A DNA stretch of 5,791 nt from Acidimicrobiia bacterium (GTDB taxonomy: Bacteria; Actinomycetota; Acidimicrobiia; IMCC26256; JACDBD01): the NCBI GenBank assembly GCA_031177445.1, contig JAPSGP010000214.1, positions 1 to 5,791 of the forward strand, read 5' to 3'. This document shows, piece after piece, positions 1 to 5,490 of the stretch. The notes below the pieces were generated by a model. That model was not told where the DNA came from, did no database searches, and was given only the letters and a program-made list of their open reading frames with translations. The first letter of the stretch is position 1. Each line of letters opens with the position of its first letter. Both the position numbers and the translations under genes were made by a program.

Positions 1-40
1 GTGTTCCCCCCCCCATCGATCCCGACTCTTGCGGCGTGAA

Positions 41-57
41 CCGGCGTAGAGCGCCGG
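41..57 (-). terminator. Candidate weak terminator hairpin after tldE
   Basis: CCGGCG and CGCCGG form a perfect 6-bp inverted repeat around a 5-base loop. It lies about 30 bases beyond the tldE stop codon in the direction of tldE transcription. No run of T follows on the minus strand, so it would be a U-less hairpin of the kind often proposed in high-GC actinobacteria. The stem is short, and such repeats arise by chance in GC-rich DNA. The rest of bases 1-86 shows no gene that I can support. Confidence 0.35.
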
Positions 58-86
58 ATTGCGACTCCAAGAATGCGGTGCGCGTT

Positions 87-1448
87 CTATTCGCCGCTCA
101 TCGTCATCTCGGTCACCAGCAGGGTCTGGCCGGCGCCGCCGCCGGGCAGCCAGGTGAGGTCGGAGCCGACCTCACCGATGTCGAGCAGGATCCGCGGGAG
201 CGTGGACGCGATCGTGATCTCGCGCACCGGCTCGGCGAACGCGCCGTCGCGCACCATGAGGCCCTCGGCGCCGACGGAGAAGTCGCCGCTCACCGGGTTG
301 GTCCCCGAGTGCAGCCCGCTCACCGACTGGATGTAGAGCGCCTCCGGCACCGCGGCCAGGATCTCCTCCGGCGAGCACAGGCCGGGCTCGAGCGCGAGCG
401 CCCGGGCGCCGGCGCCGGGCACGCTCTTGAACCCGCCCCTGACGGCCGACCCAGTGGTGCCGTGACCGGAGCGCCGCCCCGTGTACACGTTGTGCAGGAA
501 GCCCGCGAGCCGACCACCGCCGATGAGCTCGAGCCGGCGCGTCGGCACTCCTTCGCTGTCGAAGGTGGCCGCGCCGAGCGCGTCGGGGTTGGTGGGGTCC
601 TCCACCACCGTGACTCCGGAGGCGGCGACCGCCTCGCCTTCCCGCCCCGCGAACATCGAGCGCCCCTTCAGCACCGCCTCGCCGTTGAGCGCGGCACCGA
701 CGATTCCGAGCACCGACCGGGTGACCAGCGGATCGAGGATCACGGGCAGCCGCCGCGACCTTGGCTTCCGCGCGCCGAGCAGCCGGGTCGCCCGGCTCGC
801 GGCGTCTGCGGCTGCCTGCGTGGGATCGAGGTCGGCGAACGTCCGGCCGGCCGAGAACCCGTAGCCGGTCTGCGTCGAGGCCGTTTCGCCGGCGATGGCC
901 ATCGTCGAGCAGCTGCACGTGGTGCGCCGCGTTGCGGCCTCGACTCCGAGCGAGCTCGCGATCGCAGACTCCACGGCGCCGTCGCTGTAGCCGGCATGAT
1001 TGACCGCGCGCACGCGCCCGTCGGCAGCTCGCGTCGCCGACTCCAGCTCGAGCGCGAGCGCCACCTTGTCGTCGGTGCCCACCCGCAAGAGCTCCTCGTG
1101 CCACACGTCGAGGTCGGCTGGCGCGACGCCGGCGAGGTCCGACGGCGCGACGAGCCCGTTCCACTCGTCCGGTTCGCCGAACTCGGCGTTGTCACGCGCT
1201 TCGGCGAGCGTCTCGTCGACGACCTCGGGATCGAGCGAACCCGCCCAGGCGAAGCCCTGGCGCTGTTCACGGATCACGCGGACGGCCACGCCTTCGACTC
1301 CGGCCACCGACAGCGACTCGACCTCGCCGTCGAACACGCGCGCCTCGGTCTCGTGCGAGCGAACGGCGTAGGCCTCGATCTGCTCGTCGCCGCGTGCGGC
1401 GCCTGAGACCCGGCGCGCGAGCGCGAGCAAGTCCATCCCGCTAGGCAC
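87..1448 (-). CDS. tldE: TldE/PmbA-family subunit of the TldD-TldE metallopeptidase
   Basis: This 453-residue protein is the non-catalytic partner of TldD. Together the two form a cytoplasmic peptidase that, in E. coli, trims the microcin B17 leader peptide and degrades unfolded peptides. The length matches PmbA/TldE. Family signatures are the N-terminal stretch GEVESLSVAG (41-50), the block FDSEGVPTRR (296-305), and the C-terminal SGDFSVGAEG (387-396) followed by EPVREITIAS. Where TldD carries HExxxH, this protein has LGIVGAALNG (about 247-256), so it has no zinc site, as is usual for TldE. I chose the GTG start at 1448 because a GGAGG (1461 down to 1457) sits 8 bases upstream. An ATG at 1436 is the alternative, but its spacing from that site is poor. 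The frame overlaps the end of tldD by 8 bases, indicating one operon and coupled translation. Codes on the minus strand. The family call is firm; the substrate is unknown. Confidence 0.93.
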   Translation of the reverse strand: MPSGMDLLALARRVSGAARGDEQIEAYAVRSHETEARVFDGEVESLSVAGVEGVAVRVIREQRQGFAWAGSLDPEVVDETLAEARDNAEFGEPDEWNGLVAPSDLAGVAPADLDVWHEELLRVGTDDKVALALELESATRAADGRVRAVNHAGYSDGAVESAIASSLGVEAATRRTTCSCSTMAIAGETASTQTGYGFSAGRTFADLDPTQAAADAASRATRLLGARKPRSRRLPVILDPLVTRSVLGIVGAALNGEAVLKGRSMFAGREGEAVAASGVTVVEDPTNPDALGAATFDSEGVPTRRLELIGGGRLAGFLHNVYTGRRSGHGTTGSAVRGGFKSVPGAGARALALEPGLCSPEEILAAVPEALYIQSVSGLHSGTNPVSGDFSVGAEGLMVRDGAFAEPVREITIASTLPRILLDIGEVGSDLTWLPGGGAGQTLLVTEMTMSGE

Positions 1449-2832
1449 CGGCGGTGCCTCCGACAGTGAGCTCGGCGACCCGCAGCGTGGGCTGTCCCGC
1501 CGACACGGGGACCCCCTGCCCGAGCTTGCCGCAAGTCCCCGGCCAGGTGCCGAAGTCGTTGCCTACCGCGTCGACGAGCCGCAGCGTCTCGGGCCCGTTC
1601 CCGATGAGGTTGGCGGCACGGACTGGCTCGGTGATCTCGCCGTTCTCGATCAGGTAGGCCTCGGTCATGCCGAACACGAAGTCGCCGGTCGCGGTGTTCA
1701 CCTGGCCTCCACCGAGTTGCGCGCAATAGATGCCGTGTGGCGTCTGGCGCACGATCTCCTCCGGGTCGTCGGCGCCCGCCAGCAGATAGGTGTTGGTCAT
1801 CCGCACCATCGGGAGGTGCTGGTACGTCTCCCGCCGGCCGTTCCCGCTTTGGTCGTGGCCCTCCTTGCGGGCGCGGAGGAAGTCCCACATGTAGTCGGTC
1901 AGCACGCCGTCCTCGATGAGCACGTTGCGACGCGCCGGTGCACCCTCGTCGTCGATCGCCGCCGCGCCCCACTCGCGCGCGAGGGTGCCGTCGTCCACCA
2001 GCGTCACCAGCGGTGACGCCACCTGCTCGCCTGCACGTCCCCGGAACACCGATGCGTCCTTGGCGACGAGATCGGCTTCCAGGCCGTGTCCGCATGCTTC
2101 GTGGAACAGCACGCCACCGGCACCTCGCTTCAGGACGACGGGCAATCTCCCCGACGGTGCCGGTCGTGCCCGCAGGAGCGTCAGCGCCCGCCGGGCCGAG
2201 GTGCGTGCCACCTCCTCGGGTTCGATCTCGTCGAACAGCTCGAAGCCGACGGTGAGGCCGGGAGCCTCCATGCCCGTCTGCATGCCAGTGTCGCCGACGG
2301 CGACGGACTGGACGAAGAACCGTGTGCGCACCTGATCGTCGGAAGTGAGCACGCCGTCGGAGTTGGCGACGAGGATGCGGCGCCGCGAGTCGGCGTACGA
2401 CACGCTGACCTGCCGGATCGCCGAGCCCTCCGAGCGAGCGGCGTCGTCGGCCCGCGCCAGCAGCTCGACCTTCTTCGCCTTCTCGACCGATTCCGGCAGC
2501 ACCCGCACATCGTGAGGGGCGCGGTGGTCCTCGCGCGCCAGCGCGACGACATGGGCGCCGGCGTCGTGGCTGCGGGTGGCGGCAGACGCGGCCTCGGCGG
2601 CCTCGCGCAGCGCGGACTCGGAGAGGTCGGCGGTGTGCGCGAAGCCGGTGGTCTCACCCCGGATCACGCGAACGCCGGCGCCTCGCTCCCGGCCGGAGGC
2701 GAGCTCCTCGACCTTCGCATCGTCGAGGCGGGCTGACGACGATCGCCGGTCCTCGACGAAGATCTCCGCAAAGTCACCGCCGTGGCGCAATGCGGCGCTC
2801 AGGGTGCGTTCGAGAACACGTTCGTCGATCAT
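1441..2832 (-). CDS. tldD: TldD-family zinc metallopeptidase, catalytic subunit
   Basis: This 463-residue protein is the catalytic half of the TldD-TldE peptidase. The zinc motif HEACGHGLEAD starts at residue 244, giving H244, E245 and H249 as HExxxH. The third ligand expected for the family is a late cysteine, here C434 in PGTCGK. Other family blocks are IDDEGAPARR (293-302), RMTNTYLLAG (344-353), GGGQVNTATGDFVFG (374-388) and the C-terminal GQPTLRVAELTVGG. All catalytic residues I know for the family are present, so it should be active. ATG at 2832 is the only start codon in the open frame: an in-frame TAG lies about 42 bases upstream. GAAGGA (2841 down to 2836) lies just 3 bases before the ATG, a short but plausible ribosome site. 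It is the first gene of the operon with tldE and diverges from the thioesterase gene. In E. coli, TldD/E matures microcin B17 and has been linked to degradation of the antitoxin CcdA; no such substrate is visible here. Confidence 0.96.
   Translation of the reverse strand: MIDERVLERTLSAALRHGGDFAEIFVEDRRSSSARLDDAKVEELASGRERGAGVRVIRGETTGFAHTADLSESALREAAEAASAATRSHDAGAHVVALAREDHRAPHDVRVLPESVEKAKKVELLARADDAARSEGSAIRQVSVSYADSRRRILVANSDGVLTSDDQVRTRFFVQSVAVGDTGMQTGMEAPGLTVGFELFDEIEPEEVARTSARRALTLLRARPAPSGRLPVVLKRGAGGVLFHEACGHGLEADLVAKDASVFRGRAGEQVASPLVTLVDDGTLAREWGAAAIDDEGAPARRNVLIEDGVLTDYMWDFLRARKEGHDQSGNGRRETYQHLPMVRMTNTYLLAGADDPEEIVRQTPHGIYCAQLGGGQVNTATGDFVFGMTEAYLIENGEITEPVRAANLIGNGPETLRLVDAVGNDFGTWPGTCGKLGQGVPVSAGQPTLRVAELTVGGTAGA
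1457..1461 (-). promoter_or_regulatory. Ribosome binding site for tldE, inside the end of tldD
   Basis: GGAGG on the minus strand lies 8 bases before the GTG at 1448, within the last codons of tldD. This near-ideal spacing decides the tldE start in favour of GTG over the ATG at 1436, which would sit 20 bases from the site. It also lets tldE be translated by ribosomes finishing tldD. Confidence 0.7.
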
Positions 2833-2867
2833 CGTTCCTTCGATCCGGTTGCTTCGAGCGGCACAGG

Positions 2868-2873
2868 TACCCT
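2868..2873 (+). promoter_or_regulatory. -10 box of a leaderless promoter for the thioesterase gene
   Basis: TACCCT fits the actinobacterial -10 consensus TAnnnT. Six bases separate it from the GTG at 2880, so transcription would start at or next to the first base of the start codon. That is the usual arrangement of leaderless genes in actinobacteria. No good -35 box lies 16-18 bases upstream, which is common for such promoters. There is no Shine-Dalgarno site before GTG 2880, which agrees with leaderless translation. Inferred from sequence only. Confidence 0.6.
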
Positions 2874-2874
2874 A
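2869..2874 (-). promoter_or_regulatory. Candidate -10 box for the tldD-tldE operon
   Basis: Read on the minus strand, the bases are TAGGGT, a TAnnnT match overlapping the plus-strand -10 box by five of its six bases. A start about 7 bases downstream would give a 5' leader of roughly 30 bases before the tldD ATG, including its GAAGGA ribosome site. No convincing -35 box is present. It is the best candidate in the 47-base gap, though a promoter inside the divergent gene is possible. Confidence 0.4.
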
Positions 2875-2879
2875 CGCCG

Positions 2880-3263
2880 GTGCCTCTGGAGCCGGGACTC
2901 GTCGCGACCGCGGAGATGATCGTCTCCGACGCCGACACCGCGTTGTCGATGAGGAGTGGCGACGTGCCGGTGCTCGCGACCCCGCGCGTGGTCTCGCTCG
3001 CCGAGGAGGCGACCGTGCTCGCGCTGGGAGACCGGCTCGAACCCGGCACCACGAGCGTCGGCTACCGCGTGCAGCTCGACCACCTCGCGCCCACCGCGAT
3101 CGGTGGGCGAGTGACGGCGGAGGCGATGTTGGAGGCGGTGGAGGGCAGGCGGCTGACGTTCCGGGTCTCGGTGAGCGACGGACACGGTCTGGTCGCGGCG
3201 GGAAGGATCACCCGGGTCGTGGTGGAGCACGACCGCTTCCTCGAGAAGGCGGCCGGGGCGTAG
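2880..3263 (+). CDS. FlK-like hotdog-fold acyl-CoA thioesterase
   Basis: This 127-residue protein has the length and layout of single-domain hotdog thioesterases related to fluoroacetyl-CoA thioesterase FlK. These hydrolyse acyl-CoA to acid and CoA in the cytoplasm. The FlK catalytic residues as I recall them are T42, E50 and H76. Here T34, E42 and H68 fall in equivalent contexts (LATPRVVSLAEEA and VQLDH) with the same spacings of 8 and 26. The later stretch VEGRRLTFRVSVSDG (87-101) also matches the family. I chose GTG 2880 because the protein then begins directly at the conserved fold and the codon sits 6 bases after a TACCCT -10 box. An upstream in-frame ATG at 2790 would add 30 Arg-rich residues and overlap tldD antisense. 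A membrane-protein gene follows 3 bases later. Fluoroacetate resistance is not implied, because FlK-like proteins are widespread with mostly unknown acyl substrates. The family call is good; the substrate is unknown. Confidence 0.85.
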   Translation: MPLEPGLVATAEMIVSDADTALSMRSGDVPVLATPRVVSLAEEATVLALGDRLEPGTTSVGYRVQLDHLAPTAIGGRVTAEAMLEAVEGRRLTFRVSVSDGHGLVAAGRITRVVVEHDRFLEKAAGA

Positions 3264-3266
3264 CGC

Positions 3267-3791
3267 GTGAGCGGGTCAGGGGCCTGGGCGCCTACGGGTG
3301 AAACGCCGGCCGGGAGCTGGGCACCGCCCGGGTCCTGGCAGCCGCAGCCTCCGCCACCTCGCGGCCGGCGCGGCTGGGTCTGGGTGCTCGTGCTCTCGCT
3401 CGTCGCGATCGTGGTGCTCGCCGGCGTCACCGGTACGATCCTCGGTTTCAAGGTCAAACCACCGCTCGATGCCGCCAACGACTACATGCGCGCGATCGCG
3501 CACCACGACTACGACGACGCGTTCGCGCAGCTGTGCCCGGCGAACCGTGTCGACGAGTCGCCGTTGTCGCTCGAGCGTGACCTCCAGTCCGGTGCGCTCT
3601 TTCGCAATCTCGAGGACTGGGACATCACGCCGTTCGACGTGAACCGCGACGGCAGTCGAGCCACCGTCGAGGTCGACCTCCGACCGGACGACGACGACGA
3701 GCCCGACATCCTCCGGATCGAGCTGCGCAAGATCGACGGCACCTGGCGCCCATGCGGCGACGTCTTCGGCTTCGACACCAACATCGACTGA
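3267..3791 (+). CDS. Single-pass membrane protein with small extracytoplasmic domain, function unknown
   Basis: I do not recognise a named gene. The 174-residue protein has a Gly/Pro/Trp-rich N-terminal tail (1-30, with a PPPP run at 28-31), a basic patch PRGRRG (31-36), one hydrophobic helix (about 37-60), and a polar domain of about 110 residues. The basic patch before the helix predicts the tail inside the cell and the C-terminal domain outside. The outer domain starts with a helix-like stretch (AANDYMRAIAHHDYDDAFAQLC) and continues with alternating strands. It resembles the small NTF2-like DUF4878-type domains of actinobacterial lipoproteins and membrane proteins, which is a weak analogy. 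C90 and C153 could form a disulfide. An acidic run DDDDE lies at 131-135. The GTG start lies 3 bases after the thioesterase stop without a good ribosome site, suggesting coupled translation. No other in-frame start precedes the helix. It may be a structural or sensory protein; no enzymatic motif is visible. Confidence 0.8.
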   Translation: MSGSGAWAPTGETPAGSWAPPGSWQPQPPPPRGRRGWVWVLVLSLVAIVVLAGVTGTILGFKVKPPLDAANDYMRAIAHHDYDDAFAQLCPANRVDESPLSLERDLQSGALFRNLEDWDITPFDVNRDGSRATVEVDLRPDDDDEPDILRIELRKIDGTWRPCGDVFGFDTNID

Positions 3792-3804
3792 TCACACAGT
3801 CGGA

Positions 3805-3850
3805 GCGTTGGTGCAGAACAGGGGTCTCTCTCCGCCTGTTGCACCAACGC
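3805..3850. terminator. Strong hairpin between convergent genes, probable bidirectional terminator
   Basis: GCGTTGGTGCA (3805-3815) pairs perfectly with TGCACCAACGC (3840-3850). After a 2-base bulge (GA, 3816-3817), ACAGG (3818-3822) pairs with CCTGT (3835-3839), leaving a 12-base loop. The hairpin starts 13 bases after the stop of the membrane-protein gene and ends 11 bases before the stop of the convergent IlvG-like gene, so it can serve both transcripts. Neither side has a T run, so termination would be of the U-less type. It could instead be a dispersed intergenic repeat. Confidence 0.7.
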
Positions 3851-3861
3851 AGGACGACTCG

Positions 3862-5490
3862 TTATCCCAGGTTGCTCGACCGGGGATAGGCGTCGGCGGG
3901 ATCGGTGAGCACGTTCACCAGCGAGGGACCGGGCGTCGCGAACGCGCGGTCGAGCGCGGGCCCGATCTCGCCCGGCTCGGTCACGAGCTCGCCGTGGCCG
4001 CCGAACGCGGTCATCACCTCGTCGTAGCGGGTGCCCGGGCGCAGCTCGGCGACGACGTCGTAGCCGTAGATGAGCTGCATCGGGTGCTTCTCCAGCCCCC
4101 AGATCCCGTTGTTCCCGACGATCCCGACGATGTCCACGCCGAAGCGCACGAGCGTGTCGAGATCGCCGAGCGAGAACCCGAGCGCACCGTCCCCCCACAT
4201 GACCACGACCTGCCGCTGCGGGTACGCGAGCGCCGCGGCCAGCGCGTAGCCCGAGCCGGTGCCGAGGCAACCGTAGGGGCCGGGGTCGAGGAAGGCCCCG
4301 GGGACGTAGGTGTCGACGTGCCGGCCGGCATACGACACGAAGTCGCCGCCGTCGCCGATCACGATCGCGTCGCGTGCGAGCCGGCGCACGAGCTCGCCGT
4401 ACACGCGCGTCGGACGAATGGGCGACGCGCTGCTCTCCAGGTCCGCAACCTCTTTCCCCCGGCGCGCCTGCTCTTCGTCGCGCAGCGTCGTCAGCCACGC
4501 CCCGTGCTGAGGCGGTGCGTGCGATTCCAGCGCGACGGCGAGGTCGCCCAGCGCCCGGGCCAGGTCACCCGACGCGCTCGCGGTGAGGGCGACGTGCCGC
4601 CCGAGGGACTGGGGTGCGTCGGCCAGATGGACGACGCGGGCGTCCCCGAACTTGCCGAAGCCGACGCGGAAGTCGAGCGGCGCTCCTGCTACGACCACCA
4701 GGTCGGCGGCGCCGAACGCGGTCGAGCGGGCGCGTGAGAACGCAAGCTCGTGGTCGGCCGGGAGAAGGCCACGCCCCAGCCCGTTCGCGAACACGGGCAC
4801 GCGCGCAGTCTCGGCGAGCCGGCGCAGCGCGTCCTCGCCCCGAGCCCAATAGACGTCGGCACCGATCATCAGCACCGGCCGCTCCGACTCGACGATCAGT
4901 TTGGCCACCGACGCGATCGCGTCCGGGTCGGGTGCGTCGCCGTCGAGCTCGGCGGCGTCCGGCGGCCCCGGCACGTCGACCTCGGCGGGGCCCCACGCGT
5001 CGAGGGGCACGTCGACGAACGCCGGCCCACGATGCGGCGCCCGCGCCGCGCGCAGCGCAGCGTCAAGCGCGGTGGGGATCCGGTCGGAGGTGACCGCGGT
5101 GGCGGCGTGCTTCGTGATCGACCGAACGATCGGTACGTGGTCGAGCTCCTGCAACGAACCGGAGCCCCAGCGCGCGTTCGGTGCGCGACCGCCGAGCACG
5201 AGGACGGGTGAACCGTTGAGGTGCGCCGACGTGATCGCGCTCACCCCGTTGGTGACCCCGGGGCCGGCGGTGAGCGCAGCGACTCCGGGCCGGCGCGTGA
5301 CCTTGGCCCAGCCTTCCGCCGCGAACGTGGCCGTCTGCTCGTGGCGAGTGTCGACGAGGCGGATCCCCGTCTTCACGCATCCGTCGTACAGCGGGAAGAG
5401 GTGGCCGCCGGAGAGCGTGAAGACCGTGTCGACGTCGTGACCGCGCAGCACTTCGGCCGCGAGCAGGCCACCGTCTCGCGACCCGGCCAT
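3862..5490 (-). CDS. Thiamine-diphosphate enzyme, IlvG-like acetolactate synthase homologue
   Basis: This 542-residue protein has the three-domain plan of ThDP enzymes of the acetolactate synthase/2-hydroxyacyl-CoA lyase group. The N-terminal pyrimidine-binding domain (about 7-165) carries the catalytic glutamate E51 in RHEQTA and the stretch TAGPGVTNG (74-82). A central domain (about 190-320) follows. The C-terminal diphosphate-binding domain (about 360-535) has GDGALGFS (433-440) through NN (460-461), the Mg/ThDP motif. From memory, stretches such as DTVFTLSGGH, NNGIWGLEKHP and AELRPGTRYDEV match mycobacterial IlvG (Rv1820). IlvG is annotated as acetolactate synthase, but its physiological role is not settled. 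The central DFRVGFGKFG looks more like oxalyl-/2-hydroxyacyl-CoA lyases than the usual synthase FAD region. No regulatory subunit gene is adjacent, so a biosynthetic role is not assured. The ATG directly follows the stop of the upstream hydrolase (TAGATG) with no ribosome site, implying coupled translation. The fold call is firm; the reaction is uncertain. Confidence 0.9.
   Translation of the reverse strand: MAGSRDGGLLAAEVLRGHDVDTVFTLSGGHLFPLYDGCVKTGIRLVDTRHEQTATFAAEGWAKVTRRPGVAALTAGPGVTNGVSAITSAHLNGSPVLVLGGRAPNARWGSGSLQELDHVPIVRSITKHAATAVTSDRIPTALDAALRAARAPHRGPAFVDVPLDAWGPAEVDVPGPPDAAELDGDAPDPDAIASVAKLIVESERPVLMIGADVYWARGEDALRRLAETARVPVFANGLGRGLLPADHELAFSRARSTAFGAADLVVVAGAPLDFRVGFGKFGDARVVHLADAPQSLGRHVALTASASGDLARALGDLAVALESHAPPQHGAWLTTLRDEEQARRGKEVADLESSASPIRPTRVYGELVRRLARDAIVIGDGGDFVSYAGRHVDTYVPGAFLDPGPYGCLGTGSGYALAAALAYPQRQVVVMWGDGALGFSLGDLDTLVRFGVDIVGIVGNNGIWGLEKHPMQLIYGYDVVAELRPGTRYDEVMTAFGGHGELVTEPGEIGPALDRAFATPGPSLVNVLTDPADAYPRSSNLG

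Noticed and set aside
6..14. A run of nine C residues at the left edge
   Set aside because: A short homopolymer in non-coding sequence. It could be slippage or a sequencing error, but nothing around it suggests phase variation.
386..1062. A 17-base direct repeat (386-402 and 1046-1062), GCTCGAGCGCGAGCGCC
   Set aside because: Both copies encode the peptide ALALE within tldE with GC-rich codons. It reflects coding bias rather than a functional repeat.
36..1406. A 456-codon open frame on the plus strand, antisense to tldE
   Set aside because: Long antisense frames are expected in very GC-rich genes. The product is Arg/Gly/His-rich without a recognisable fold, while the minus strand encodes a clear TldE.
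2086..2736. A 216-codon plus-strand open frame opposite tldD
   Set aside because: It lies wholly antisense to the conserved TldD, with no motif and no credible start signal.
2790..2879. An upstream ATG that would lengthen the thioesterase by 30 residues
   Set aside because: The added residues are Arg/Cys-rich and unlike the family, would overlap the tldD 5' end antisense, and would place the -10 box inside the coding region.
3808..4737. A 309-codon plus-strand open frame opposite the IlvG-like gene
   Set aside because: It begins inside the intergenic hairpin, has low-complexity Arg/Val/Glu-rich content, and lies opposite a well-supported ThDP enzyme. It is a shadow frame.
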